NCBI GenBank assembly: GCA_015501595.1
Contig: JADNRX010000081.1
Location: 112,124-176,123 of the forward strand
Direction: 5' to 3'
Length of the DNA: 64,000 nt
Source: Hymenopellis radicata
Taxonomy: Eukaryota; Basidiomycota; Agaricomycetes; Agaricales; Physalacriaceae
The translations under genes were made by a program, and so were the position numbers. The notes beneath the pieces are model-generated. The model was not told where the DNA came from. It saw only the letters and a list, made by a program, of their open reading frames with translations, and made no database searches. This document shows positions 34,455 through 45,353 of this stretch, piece by piece; the stretch's first letter is position 1; each line of letters begins with the position of its first letter.

Positions 34455-34978
34455 CTACTGGTGCGTGGGCACCGCCCGAAGGTATGTCGCGCTCCCAACT
34501 CTCAAAATAATCTAATGTGCAGTCAAGGCCTGTTACGTTGTCAACGCCGTGAGGGGCAGTGGCCCCGGGAACCGAACAGCGATCAAGTGCTGTTCGGTGT
34601 CGTGTGTTTTTGGCTATATTACACTGGCTGGGGGAACCGGGTCGTTTTGTTCACTCTCCCCAGTCGTTTCTTTCCTTCCTTTACCACCTCGCCTATACTT
34701 TACGACTGCTCTACTCTCCCCCATCATTTCACGATGTGTGCCGCCGTTCTCCTCGCTCTTGCTGCCGCACGTTTAGAACGGGCTTTTTCTCGGCATGGGC
34801 TGTGAGAAATAGGTGTGAGATGCCTACTGGTGCATCGTATGCACCGCCCGAAGGTATGTCGCGCTCGCAACTGTCAAAATCCTCTAATGTGCATGCAGTA
34901 AAGTCCTTCAGCCTGCCAACAAGGACTTTCCTACTCTCTCAACGCCGACGAACAGCGATTAAGTGCTGTTCGAGGTAG
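34455..34978. repeat. Imperfect direct repeat of ~140 bp in element K
   Basis: 34455-34600 and 34815-34978 share CTACTGGTGCGT/CAT..., CACCGCCCGAAGGTATGTCG, CGCTC.CAACT.TCAAAAT and GAACAGCGAT.AAGTGCTGTTCG. The unit may come from the captured gene. No coding function established. Confidence 0.7.
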
Positions 34979-35721
34979 ACTTGCTGCGGTCCAATGAGAA
35001 ACTATAGTCCCTCGGCGGCGCGCCATGCCCAAGCATCGGGATCAACGCATACGGCGAAGCCCCAGATCCGCACCACGTCTTCCACGCCGACCCATCCTTC
35101 CTCGCCCAACCAGCATCATTCCGTACTGAGAACGTATCGTCGAATACGACCAAATCTCGCCTGATCGCCTTGATTCTGCGCGTCTGGACAGAGTCGGGAG
35201 GTGCATAGTAGGGATCCACGCTGAATCTTCCCCCGATGACGACATAGTTATCATTGGGAGGTACTCCGCACCAGAGAGCGTACTCACGTTTATTGTTGGA
35301 CCCAGTATCATCCCACACCAGTTCCGAAGACGCGACATCTCTGAGCGCATCATCTTCAACGGTGTGGACGATGATACCTTGGGGCTCATTTAACTTGTTT
35401 GACTCGGCGCTCCAAGATATTACCAGCCGTTTTCATCGGCAGCTTACGATTCGGGCGCCAGCGTCTTCGCTCCAGAACCGAGTCGTCTGCCTTCTTGTTC
35501 ACGAATGTGATATATTTCTTCATCCCTCGGTGCCTCTCTTTTCTCTGACAACCGCGGTCGGCGCATGTTTTTGTCTCCCTCCTTCTCCCTGTGTTCGGTT
35601 TTCGGACTTTTTCAGACGGTTTCGCAGGCGCATAACAGCGAGGTTTGTTTACCAATCTTGCTGCAGCCAGACGGGTCGTTGACGTCGGCTTCTGCTGGCT
35701 GAACGAGACAGGGTCAAGCAT
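34959..35721 (-). pseudogene. Vps62-like gene fragment captured in element K
   Basis: The minus strand reads KYITFVNKKADDSVLERRRW (about 35.5 kb), a probable intron starting GTAAGC near 35.44 kb, SWSAESNKLNEPQGIIVHTV, DDALRDVASSELVWDDTGSN, REYALWCGVPPNDNYVVIGG, YYAPPDSVQTRRIKAIRRDL and DTFSVRNDAGWARKDGSAWK. The repeated W-DDxGS / W-P-Y-x-G / P-RxI-RxDL pattern is that of the Vps62-related beta-prism family (fungal vacuolar-sorting-associated 62-like). Its terminal parts are missing or decayed and its surroundings are transposon, so it is cargo, not a working gene. Confidence 0.6.
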
Positions 35722-36900
35722 TATACCATTATGCAGTGACGCCCTGCGAGGAGGAAGACAGATGAGAGAGATGTTATGCGAAGAGAAGGGTACGTGTAGA
35801 TGTGGGGAGGAGGATGCGCCGATAACACATTTCGAACGGGGTATTGGTCGTCACATTGTTGTGTGTCGTACTGCGTTGGCGAAATTTAATTCCTGCACAG
35901 GCAAAGGGTGCCTAATATATACATCTTCCACAAGCCTTGTGCTGCCTTGAGGAACCTGTACAGGTAATCGTTGTCTGAAGGTGTCTGTATTCAGCTCAAG
36001 ATAGAGACCAGCGGTTTAAGGGTACCCAAAGCATCTCAAAGTGTCTTGAGACTGCGGCCTAGGGTCTTGAGATGCATAGGGTGCGTTGAGGTCCTTTAGT
36101 AGCCTCAAGTGCCTCAAAGAAGGGGCCTTAGCTTGAGGTGCCTCGATGCCAAAGGCAGTTTCCTGATGGATATCCGGCAAGAAGTGTCCCAAGTATGTCA
36201 CCATACCCAGGAACTTCTGCATGTCATTATAATTTCGCGGTACGCGCCAGTTTCGAATCTTCGCCAACTTATCTGTGTCCGCATGAAGGCCACGATCGTC
36301 AATCATGTGCCCCAAGCAGTCCACTTCTGCTGCATATAGATCTAACTTCTCCGCCTTCAGGTAAAATTCATGCTCTCGAAGGCGCGCAAATATGAGACCC
36401 AAATGTTTCTCATGTTCGGCTACCGAATCACTGAACACGAAGATATCATCAAGGTAAACATGCATGAATATTCTGATATAATCTTGGAACATCGTGTATA
36501 TTAACCTTTGGAATGTCGAGGGTGCATTACAATCACCCTGCTGCATAACATGACTTACGAACGTCCCAAAAACAGTCGCGAACACTGATTTCCAGACATC
36601 GTCGGGAATCGTCCGCACCTGTTCATAGGCATTTGACAAATCAATTTTGCTACGCACACGCTTGCGCGCCACATCCAGCTGGATATGATCCTGATCCGGA
36701 AATGGCGTCACATCCTTGTGCGTATTCTCATTTCGTTTACGACAATCGATTGTCGTCCGCAAGCCGCCATCCTTCTTTGGGACACAAAGCATTGGCGCAG
36801 CTTGGGTAGCAGTCTGATGTTCCCACCATCCCGACCGCTGATACTGCTTGATCTTCTTAAGAAGCTCTGGTTTCATAGAGTCAGGACACTTGGGCGTGTA

Positions 36901-38161
36901 TAGGGAACAGCACGGGTTTCGTGGGTTGGCGTGGGTCGTGGGTACGGGTTGGCGCGGGCACGGGTGTGGGTTGTGAGCTTGACACCCGTGGGCAACCCAC
37001 TGCACCCGCACCAACCCGTACTACCTATTTAGGCAGTTAGCTGTAGTACTTGTTTCGACTTGTGAATATGTAGATATGTATTTACCGTGAATTTACAAAT
37101 TTTTTCTGAGTTAAACGGGCCTTTGCAGCCCCAAAACAAGACATGGGTGATAATTCCTCACGATCCGGCGTTTCGGGCCGAGATCCGACACGACGCGTAA
37201 GCGTTCGATCGAGTCGTTTGTCTGTCTCTCTGACTACCACGACCAACGACGCCCGTCGCCACTGCCGCTCTGACCACTGTCAGGCGGCCTCCTGGGTGTG
37301 CTTGTGGCCTTGGCTCTGCGCCGGGCTTACTGCTGGAGGCCGATAACCGACTGGACGACGGCAACGACTCCTGGAGCAGAACAACGAGAACGTAGACGTC
37401 TGGAGGTGGAGACGACGTGCAGCAGCGCAACGCGCAATGACGGGCATTCTGGATACTACATTGGGCTTGAGCTTGCCCCCGATCAGCTGGGAGCCGTCCT
37501 GCTCGATTCCTCTCAGGAATTAGTGGAACATGGGGCGTCGAATTCGAACTTGAGCACCATCATGTCTCGTTGCAGAATTATCTGTGCGTCTTCTCGTTCC
37601 TTACTTTCATCTTCTCTGACCAACGCTACAGATCCTACAACTACAGCAACCTCCCGCAATCCGGCTTCTCGACTCCACAATCATCTTTTTACGCGCCGGA
37701 ATCCCAGCATCACGCGCCGCGTCCCCTCTCAGCCCACCTCCCATCGCAGACAACGTCCTCTTCGCCGCTGGGATGGGGACGTCTTGGATGTAGTTGGCGG
37801 TAGCTGCAAAGATTGGACGACGACGACGACGACGTCTGGAGCAGGAACAAGGAGGACGTCCGGAGCTGGATGACACGTTGTCGAGGACAACCACTCCTAC
37901 CCACCACTTCCACCACTGCCATCACCCTCAGTCCCTGCATCATGCACGGCTGAGTGTCCCCGTGCCATTGCCCGGGGATGCTCGTCGGGCATGAATGGCT
38001 TTGGGTGATGGGTAGTGTTTTAAGAGTGTGAACCCATGGGCTGACCCATGGGTTGGTGAACCCGCGTAGCCCGTACCCGTATGGCATGGGTGTTAACCCG
38101 CGACGGGCACGGGTGTGGGTGTCCCGCCCGACACCCGCGGATCCTCCCGTGCTATTCCTTA
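36901..38161. mobile_element. hAT-like non-autonomous element J, GTGGGTTGGCGCGGG-type ends
   Basis: Termini TAGGGAACAGCACGGG and CCCGTGCTATTCCTTA; exact duplication ggcgtgta at 36893-36900 and 38162-38169. The inner ends are GTGGGTTGGCGTGGGT/ACCCGTGGGTGAACCCGC arrays. The core matches element B: CGATCCGGCG.TTCGGGCCGAG (about 37160), CGACGCGTAAGCG, CTGTCAGGCGGCCTCCTGGG (about 37275) and GCCCGGGGATGCTCGTCGG (about 37971). Excision restores the Gypsy RT frame. Confidence 0.95.
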
Positions 38162-38745
38162 GGCGTGTAGTACTGGTATTTCTTCGCGTCATCAATCAGA
38201 GGAATCGTGTGATTCACTTCTCTCAACGGCGGTAATTTCTCTGGCGGGCCGGCAAGTATATCTGCACAGCACTCCATCCATTGCTGATGCAACCTAGGAA
38301 CATCCTCTTCAGTCAATTCCTGGTCGCTATCCTTTCTCGTTCGCATTTGGAACAGCCCCGCCGTCGCTTGAAGAGACTCCTCCAAGCTCAGACAAGGTAT
38401 GTCATCAATGACTTCCGCCTGGGTCTGTGCTACCATCTCGTCTTCTACGTGTGTTTGAACATGCGAATAACGTGGCAGCTCCAGCTCACGCAATAGCTCA
38501 TCAATCTCGTTTAGATAGATTTTCATCTGCGGATCGGCAATATCCATAGCCATCGCCCGATTCGCAATATCTTCAACATCCTCAATCGTTATCCCATCCT
38601 CGGGACCTAGCAAGACCGGCAAGTGTCGACTGAGACCCGCAGATGCAGATTCATTCGATTTCGCCTTCTCAGACTCCTCGACGTGCATCCAAAGCGGAGT
38701 CGTGCGAACTTCTCGACCTTGGTTGAATACCCGAGGCGGGGACTG

Positions 38746-39920
38746 TCAATCCCTTGGCTTCTTTTTCAGGTGAGCATAACGCTCTCCCTCAGCAGAAGCC
38801 CTGGCCTTGCCTTTGATATCTGACTTCACGTCTTCTCGAGGAATAGACCGGCTGGGCCTTAGCTTTGTTGGGACGACTAGACCCTCCAGCTTCTTCTTCG
38901 GTTGGACGTTTGCCGAATATCGCCGGGCAATCTCATGCAGCTCTTCCTTTTCTAGTAGAGTAGGCATGGGCTGGCCCTTCACACGGACTACATCGTACTC
39001 GAAGTCCAATGAAATCTTGTGTCACCTCATAAACGATGTTCCGACAACAATATCGTAATGATCAACATTCGCGATATCAAAGTATTCGCGTCCAGAGACC
39101 GCCATCCTATCACTGTCATATGAGAAGGGTGCGAACGCTCCATATATAATTTGCGATCGGCTTCCTTTAGTACCAAGCTGAATTGTAACAGGCTCATTGA
39201 GCTCAAACAACTCTGGCTGGACTATGTGAGCGAAGTCATGGCTCATAAGCTCAGTTGTGCATCCACTATCACATAGCGTGAACGCCTTGTGTCCGTTAAC
39301 CTCAAGAAACACTACTAAGCACCGCTTCTCTTGGTTTGTATGACGAGGGCGCTTTAGAGACCGAGACGCATATGATTGTACAGGATCTAACGTTGGAACG
39401 TAGCCCCGCTTTCCACCAGCATCTCGTGTCTCATCAATAGTCATAGTCCGCAAGAACTCCCCATAATCTAGGACGTATTCATTCTCTGACTCAGCGACGC
39501 TCTCACAGTCACTGTCCGAGTACGACTCATCCTCATCCATCTCGCGCGCACTGTAGGCGTGCACGTCTTCCCAGTTACTCGCCCACATCATTCCAACTCA
39601 TGGCTGGTCTGACGTGCCCTCGTTAACTGGTTCGTCTGTGTGTGCCTCTAGCACATCATTATCCGCGGCATCCTCATCAAATTGAGACCTGCCCCAAGGA
39701 TCCTCCTGGCCCAGATCCTCCCAATCCTGAGGTTCATTCTCATCGTCCTCAGTTGTGATATGAAATATCTTTTCCATGGGGCGATCCTTATTTGCCCCGT
39801 TGCAACGGTGGTTGCGACCGCCGCCGCCACTGTTCTCGCCTTGTTCTGCCGGTGTTTGGCCTTGTTTTGGCTACACCATCCGTAGCGTAGCGTAGATTCT
39901 CTCATGTCGTAGTCGATCAT
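38746..39920 (-). pseudogene. Gypsy aspartic protease and flanking linkers
   Basis: Upstream linker 39920-39601 (EDDENEPQDWEDLGQEDPWG, EAHTDEPVNEG) ends at a TGA (39598-39600). The protease block 39591-39022 includes RCLVVFLEVNGHKAFTLCDS, GCTTELM (active-site D-S-G) and YDIVVGTSFMR. Next is a TGA (39022-39024), then HKISLDFEYDVVRVKGQPMP and a Lys-rich linker to a TGA at 38746-38748. Retropepsin matures the polyprotein. The gag frame ends at 39921, so protease needs a frame change relative to gag, as in many Gypsy elements or by decay. Confidence 0.85.
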
Positions 39921-42151
39921 TCATTCCATCCTTGCTTTTCCCGCCACGACACGATTCCGTGTGCGACGTTCCGCCAGCCCCTCTCCACCGTACAGTGGGC
40001 AAACAGTATCCCGCGCGAAATGACCTTCCTGTCCGCATGCATAACATGTCTTCAAGTCTGCCTCCCGCACGACAGGCTTACGATTCCCACCGCACTGAGC
40101 TGTCCGGTTCTGACCACCACCACGATAAGGTGCACTACGGCCCGACTTCCCATTATCCTGCTTGGGAGTATTAGGTGCAGGCGGCCGTGCATCACGTCGA
40201 GGTGTCCTCTCACGAGGTATAGGCGCTGGAACAACGTCGCGTACCTTCATCGTTGGCAATGTGTGTCGTTCCTGGGCCACTATCCGAGCGCGAGGGTGTA
40301 CTCCGGAGAGAGCATCCTTACGCTCAGACTTTAGGCTCTGTTCCAGTGCTAATGCTCTCTGCATAATTACGTTCAGAGAGGCAGTACGCTCAGGCGTGAC
40401 GCCCTCAAGTCGCATCTGTCGGCGAATATACTGTGGCAGCGCATTGTATAGTATCGAATGGAATCGATATACATCCGGCGGCGACGGCATTAAGCTTGCC
40501 AGGCTGATCATATAGTAGAACAGCGCACGAGCACCACCGCTAACCATGTATTGAGCGGACTCAAAGCGTGATGCAGTCAAGCGCAGTGAATCGTCATCAA
40601 CAAACTGCACAAATAAACTGTGAAGCACCTCAATAAAGGATGTACCATGGTTTGCTGCCGCCTTATATGTATTAGTGACCCGCCGGTAATGCTCCAATGC
40701 ACCCCCAGACAGGCCTTGAGCTAGCAGCGTGATGCGTGTCAGATCAGCCTCAGATGGCGCACCAGTATCCTCCAATACGGGAGGTCCATGTGCACCTGTC
40801 TGATCCAGCCAGCGTATCATGTCGCGAGCCCATCTATCAAACACTGTAATGTCATTCGTAGCACCCGTAAACTTAGGCGCTGAATCAACATTGCGTGCTA
40901 TTATCTTTGCGAGTTCGCGATCACGGTCGTTCAGCTCGCGGTATAGACGCGCCATAACCATGTCTTCAATTTCGAAGAAGATCGAATCCAATACTGATAC
41001 CCCAGTGTCACGTACTGGAGGTACATATATGAACTCATCTTTCGTCTCCGGCTTGATCTCATTCATAACCGATGTCGAACGACGAAGACGCTTGGCATAA
41101 CGGTTGACTGGAGGGCGGCCATTTCGGCTACCATTTCCATCATCACCGGGACCATCGTCTCCATCATCTCCATCATCTCCATCATCATCACCATCTCCTG
41201 GAGGTGACATGTTATCCTCAGGATTAGGCGCGTCGCAGCCAGAATTACCTGGTCCTGGGTCAGGACCAGCATCATCTCCGTTATCGACATCACCATCGCT
41301 ATCAGAGCCGCTCGGATCGGGGTCTGCCTGATGTGGCGGCGTAGGCAGAGCACGCACTGGCGCAGTCTGTACCGGTGCCGCTTTGTGCCGGGTTATTGTA
41401 GGTGAGCGCTGAACCCGAGTGTTTACTCGTCTCGAATTCCCCACAGGCATGGCCGGATCTGTCCTTTGTGGTCGACGTCCCGGCGCCTTCTCCGATGTGT
41501 TCTTCTTCCTGGGCGAGACAGTCTCCTGGCTCGCCCGTATGTGAACACTCCCGCGGCGCGGCCTCTGTACAACGGCAGGTGTTTCTTCGATAATACGCGC
41601 CATCCACATCTGGACCGGTTCCACTACCTCAGTCTTGACCTCCTTCAATACCGGGATCTCGACCTCGACCTCCACCAGCAGGCCATGTCGTCCGAATACA
41701 TCACGATGTCCGAAGACGTCAGACAGTGGCACCGGCGGCTTCTCTGGTAGCAGTGTTTGAGCCTCAGTGTGCGCCTCATCCACTCTCAGAATGTCAGGCT
41801 GCGGCATGTCGCTGTATTTTGCACGCTCCGCTGCCGCTGCCTTCTTTCTCTCTCTCCTCATGCGTTCCCAAATGATCTCAGACTCCTTTTGAGTCTGTAC
41901 CACCGGAGTTGCAGGTGCAACATTCACCATGGCCTCAGCCTTCTCTGTGGCCTGAACCTCTGAGATTACAGCTGCAACCGGGACAGCAGTTGCTTGACCA
42001 GGCGCATCCGTGCCCAGCCATTCTTCAAGCTCCCAAGTAGGCATTGAAAACCTCTCAAGGAATGGCGCACATCTAGCATCATCCAAGTTGGGAATGTCCA
42101 CTTGAATTGCAGGCTTAGCTGGAATATGGGCTATTGTACGACCATCCATTA

Positions 42152-42617
42152 CTGTACCGTTTCGACCGGATATTCGCATATCGCGTCACACCGGAGGACC
42201 CCGGATTAAGCTGCAAAGAGGTTAGTTACAAAATCCGGACATGGACCCGGGTAAAAAAGAAAGTTCCCACGAGTTCTGCCTTCAGAATTCGACGTTTCAG
42301 GCCATTGTGCATCGAAAAGGTCAGAAAAAAGTTCAAATTTGTCCACAAATTTGTCCGGATTTCTGACCTAAGCTCATTGCACCATAATCAGGGGTCCTCA
42401 CACCAGCCGACGAAGCGAACCTATATATATCCCATATCGCGTCACGGAGCCTCGGAGCCAGGCACACTCTTCCAAAAGCGGAAATTTTCGGTCCCGCCTA
42501 TGGCGGGACAGTCCAAATCGGGTAATTTCCGCGTGCGTGCCTGGCTACGAAGCTGTTCGCTGTAAGTTCGCGGCATATCGCGTCACATGCCGCGAACCTA
42601 CGGTCGAAACACTACAG
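42152..42617. mobile_element. TA-target MITE S6 in gag, carrying a 204-bp guest
   Basis: Ends CTGTACCGTTTCGACCGG and CGGTCGAAACACTACAG; TA at 42150-42151 and 42618-42619. Without the guest (42195-42398 plus one 8-bp duplication) it is 254 bp, the same as S3. Confidence 0.93.
42195..42398. mobile_element. 204-bp MITE with AGGACCCC ends inside S6
   Basis: Termini AGGACCCCGGATTA and TAATCAGGGGTCCT; duplication cacaccgg (42187-42194) and cacaccag (42399-42406), one mismatch. The interior has TTTGTCCACAAATTTGTCCG, as in the 372-bp MITE at 26971. No ORF. Confidence 0.9.
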
Positions 42618-43675
42618 TACTTGCAGTACGACGTCTTGTTTCGGTACATTGGTTGTATTGTACATAAACATCTGCCCATCATAAATCATCTGTAGTACTC
42701 CCCGTTCAAACACGTCCTGACACCACGCCTTCACCAACTCAGAAGAGCGTGCCGTCCGACCTGAAGACCGTGAAGTAGTCGACATCGACGACGCCAGGCG
42801 AATTATCCCCGCCGGCTGTTCTGTCCTCGATCGTTCCATAGCCCTGATGCGGCGCACGTACTGGGAGTCAGTTTCCTCCTCCTGTTAAGGAAGAGCGAGA
42901 CTCTGTTGAACTGCGTCCATCGTCTGGTCAAATGGGTTAATCAAATCACCTCGTGCAGCATGGCTGCGAAATGATTCAACGTACATTTCCACGCGGGCAT
43001 TAACCTACGGTGGCAACTCGAGCACTCGACGCCCTCCCTCACGCACATTGGCCTCAAAATTGGCAACGTTCGCAGGTGCATCTTTTGCTCCATCAGATAC
43101 GACGGCCCGGGGACTAATACTTGCTCTCGCTCGTGTCGCCCCCGGATCCTCCGACTGTCGAGTTGACGTGTTTACAGCATCAAACCGACTATCGGGTAAA
43201 GGGAGGTAGTCGCCTCGAACCTGCCGCATAGGTGTGACCCTACGCGACGGGCTCAAGACAGCATGGGTTGGTGTAGGCGGCAGCCCCGACTGGGACCGTG
43301 CTGGCTCGGTTGACGTGATGGGGGGCTGGAATGCCTGAATGCCTCCAGCGTCATCGATGTCGTCCAAGCTCATAGGTAGCGGGACATCCTCAGCTGCCTG
43401 AGGCTGTCGTCGCCGCATCTGCTGCGGCAGGTCGTCCTTCGTGAATGTCGGGAGTTCCTGCCACAAGCGTGCCGACTGTCGCGACACATGGGAGGGTGTC
43501 GACTGTTTCGACGCCCGTGAGATTTCGCTCATCGTCGTAGCCTAGAGCGTAGACGAAAGCGAGAGGAATGGTGGAGCGCTGGCGTCCTTTGACAACCAAC
43601 GTAGAGAATGGGCACCGGCGACTGACTCGCCGACGTCCGTGGGGGGGCTAAAAAAAATTTTCAGCAGTAACAAAA

Positions 43676-44010
43676 GGTGTCTAACACACCGAGTAAGTAT
43701 ATGAAGCCTTTTGCCTCAAATCCGGAGACTCGACCTGTTGTCGAAGCCGTTTGCGCTCCCTGTTGGACGCAAGTCGTTGCGTGTTAAAAAAAGTGTAACC
43801 CGTAGGTACACTGTCGAGGTCCGGAAGGCCCAAAATAACACGATAAAGCAATATGATTGAGTCCAAATGGGACCTCGGGGACCCGTAGAGTGTAAGAACG
43901 GATAAGAAACAAAGCCAGTAGTCGTAGTAAAAGAGTAAGTAAAGATCGCGTGTCCGCGATCGATATAAGGTCCGTGCACATGATACCCATATCGGGAACT
44001 CCCCGTTACA
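43676..44010 (-). repeat. Candidate 5' LTR of the Gypsy element
   Basis: Immediately upstream of gag. On the minus strand it starts TGTAACGGGGAGTTCCCG at 44010 and includes CTTATATCGATCGCG, a TATA-like site, about 75 bp in. The 3' limit near 43676 is set only by the ...GTGTTAGACA sequence. Without a second copy in the window the call is tentative. Confidence 0.35.
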
Positions 44011-45258
44011 CAGAAGCAGATGTCTGATGGGAGGTCACATACTAGTATCCAGTTAGAAGCCGTTGCCCTACATCGGCCACATGAGCTTTGATCATTGTAG
44101 CCCTAATCATCCTGTGTTTGAGCCTCCCGCTCGCGAAATGGTCCTCATACAATTTGCTGCGGCTGTCCTCGGTATAGTCCTCATATGAATGCCCAGTGGT
44201 TGACAGACGGTCGTCCTCGTATGCGTGGAGGTTGCACTCGTAGGCAGCGGTCATCCACGAATACATAGCAGTCATGGGTCATCCTCGTATGCACGGTAGG
44301 TGCACCTTGCCTTAGCTTTCATGCATCATCCTGAGGTCCTTGAGATCCTCGTCCATGTCCTCATCTTCATCTGTGTCCTCATCCGCATCTTCGTCCGTGT
44401 CCTCGTCCGCACTTTGTTGCCATTATGGTGTGCTTCTAGGCTCACCTCGAATCGCACTATGGCCTCGTGAGTCTATGGTCCTTGTTGTGTTCATGCACCA
44501 CGTGGTGGATGTCGCTCGTCTTGCTGTAGTCGTATCGTCGTCGTCTGGTTCAGGCAAGTTGGAAGGGGATAAGTGCATGGTAGTGATGGAAGGATAGCCC
44601 TTGTCTTGTGGTGGTGGAGGAAGGGGATATGGCAGAGGGTCTTGCGTATCCTTGAAGCTAGTCCATTGTACATCAGTGGCTAAGCCCCATCGCGGAGCCC
44701 ATCATCCTGAATGCATAGATCGACGATGGCAGTGGCACTAGGGAGAAGAGGAAAGCAACTGAGCGGACTTCGAAAAAATCAAAATGAACATAGTGTGATC
44801 GATGACATGCTCGCGCACGGACCCAATTGAGCAATCAAATTGTTTCAAGTCGACTCACCACTGTTCGGCGTTGCTGTCTACCCCTTCAGCGTGACTGTGC
44901 ATGGTGTACCGAAACTCGCCATTCATTCTGAACCACCGCACCTTGCTGCCTCTGATGCTTGATGTCCAAAGTAATTCCTCTGCCTTCCCGCTGCTGTTTG
45001 ACTCGCTTGGTGTCGCCGTAAGCGCGTTGTGGCTGGACTCTGATGTCGACTACCAGTCGACATCATTGGCTGCTTTCTTGCAGATACAGATTTCAGGACT
45101 CGTCTGAATTGGTGTAACCGCATAAGTGCGTATTCCTGGCGTATATGGCATAATTGGCATAACGAGGTGTAATTATGCCAAATGTCATGACATTAATTAT
45201 GCCGACTTACATGATTACACTGATTACGCCTTATTATGAGCCTTGGAACTTCCTGATG
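44011..45258. mobile_element. Element Q region: TTACGCC arrays and TTCCTGATG end at 45258; simple repeats inside
   Basis: The right end CTTGGAACTTCCTGATG (45258) follows arrays of GGCATAATTGGCATAACG, GTGTAATTATGCC and GATTACGCC (45110-45230), matching element P. The left terminus was not recognised. The interior holds GTCCTCATA-type repeats (44140-44300) and the TCCTCATCCGCATCTTCGTC repeat (44340-44410), then no supportable gene. Confidence 0.5.
44340..44410. repeat. CTCGTCCATGTCCTCATC short tandem repeat
   Basis: Imperfect 12-18 bp units of TCCTCGTCCGCATCT. Low-complexity; the Ser-rich ORF across it is not supported as a gene. Confidence 0.7.
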
Positions 45259-45353
45259 TGAGCTTATCGGACTCCACTGATCACCTGGAAATCCTAATCG
45301 GGTTTCCATCAAAATTTTTTGGGCAAAATCTGTGAAGACTTGCCCGTAATACT
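45259..45353. mobile_element. Truncated S5-like MITE remnant
   Basis: CTGGAAATCCTAATCGGGTT, TCCATCAA and CTGTGAAGACTTGCCCGTAA follow the same order as in S5 (32520-32590). The left half is missing, where element Q ends. Element H is inserted at its right end. Confidence 0.7.

Larger units (their letters stand above)
31395..36168. mobile_element. Element K, 4.8 kb, CATCA.GAAA...TTCCTGATG ends with CCTTGAGG arrays and captured gene DNA
   Basis: Left end CATCATGAAAATGGG (31395), right end CAGTTTCCTGATG (36168), flanked by ga on both sides (31393-31394, 36169-36170). The first and last ~200 bp are arrays of GCCTTGAGG/CCTCAAGGTG words. The interior is a patchwork: 23-bp repeats (32050-32220), MITE S5, a core fragment of the hAT-like family (about 33.8-34.3 kb), a direct repeat (34.45/34.82 kb) and a Vps62-like gene fragment (34.96-35.5 kb). 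No transposase is seen, so it moved in trans. Cargo capture and 2-bp duplication suggest a CACTA-like (CMC) relation; this is inference. Confidence 0.7.
31025..38745 (-). pseudogene. Gypsy reverse transcriptase-RNase H region, cut by J and K
   Basis: Upstream block 38688-38162: an acidic linker ending DAKKYQYYTPK. Element J separates it from 36892 onward: CPDSMKPELLKKIKQYQ, APMLCVPKKDGGLRTTIDCR, DLSNAYEQVRT (motif A Asp), GDCNAPSTFQRL, YLDDIFVFSDS (catalytic YxDD), CLGHMIDDRGLHAD and MVTYLGHFLPDI. Element K cuts there. From 31394 down the frame resumes with TAYTTPLSEMAMNHQPFYWR, IWVICDASIRGVGAMYGQGP (RNase H first Asp) and YAVFEQETLAILEALLKWED. RNase H then stops short near 31025 at element O. 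A TGA at 38746-38748 separates this block from the protease side. Confidence 0.92.
39921..43532 (-). pseudogene. Gypsy gag (capsid and zinc knuckle)
   Basis: Starts MSEISRASKQSTPSHVSRQS at 43532. In-frame stops at 43005 (TAG) and 42885 (TAA) break an otherwise continuous frame. S6 is inserted after VVLQ; removing it restores frame (VVLQVMDGRTIAHIPAK). Then comes a long Pro/Asp-rich region (DGDDDGDDGDDGDDG...), a capsid-like block with FTGATNDITVFDRWARDMIR, GGALEHYRRVTNTYKAA and ALPQYIRRQMRLEGVTPE, and a zinc knuckle CYACGQEGHFARDTVC. The knuckle has C-x2-C-x4-H-x6-C, two residues longer than the usual last spacing. Gag packages the RNA into particles. Confidence 0.88.
28000..44010 (-). mobile_element. 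Ty3/Gypsy LTR retrotransposon, shredded by nested insertions
   Basis: One minus-strand element with domain order gag (43.5-39.9 kb), protease, RT, RNase H, integrase (28.3-29.7 kb), the Ty3/Gypsy order. Insertions: S6 with its 204-bp guest (42152-42617), J (36901-38161), K (31395-36168), O (29737-31022) and S4. Excising S6, J and K rejoins coding frames. At O about 60 residues of RNase H/linker are also missing. Several in-frame stops are present (43005, 42885, 39598, 39022, 38746). A candidate 5' LTR lies at ~43676-44010; no matching 3' LTR was found, so the 3' end is truncated or decayed. Confidence 0.9.

Noticed and set aside
28123..43600. Many plus-strand ORFs across the Gypsy element, and plus ORFs across 1.5-5.4 kb
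   Set aside because: They are antisense shadows of gag, protease, RT, integrase and the LINE ORF; they show no domains.
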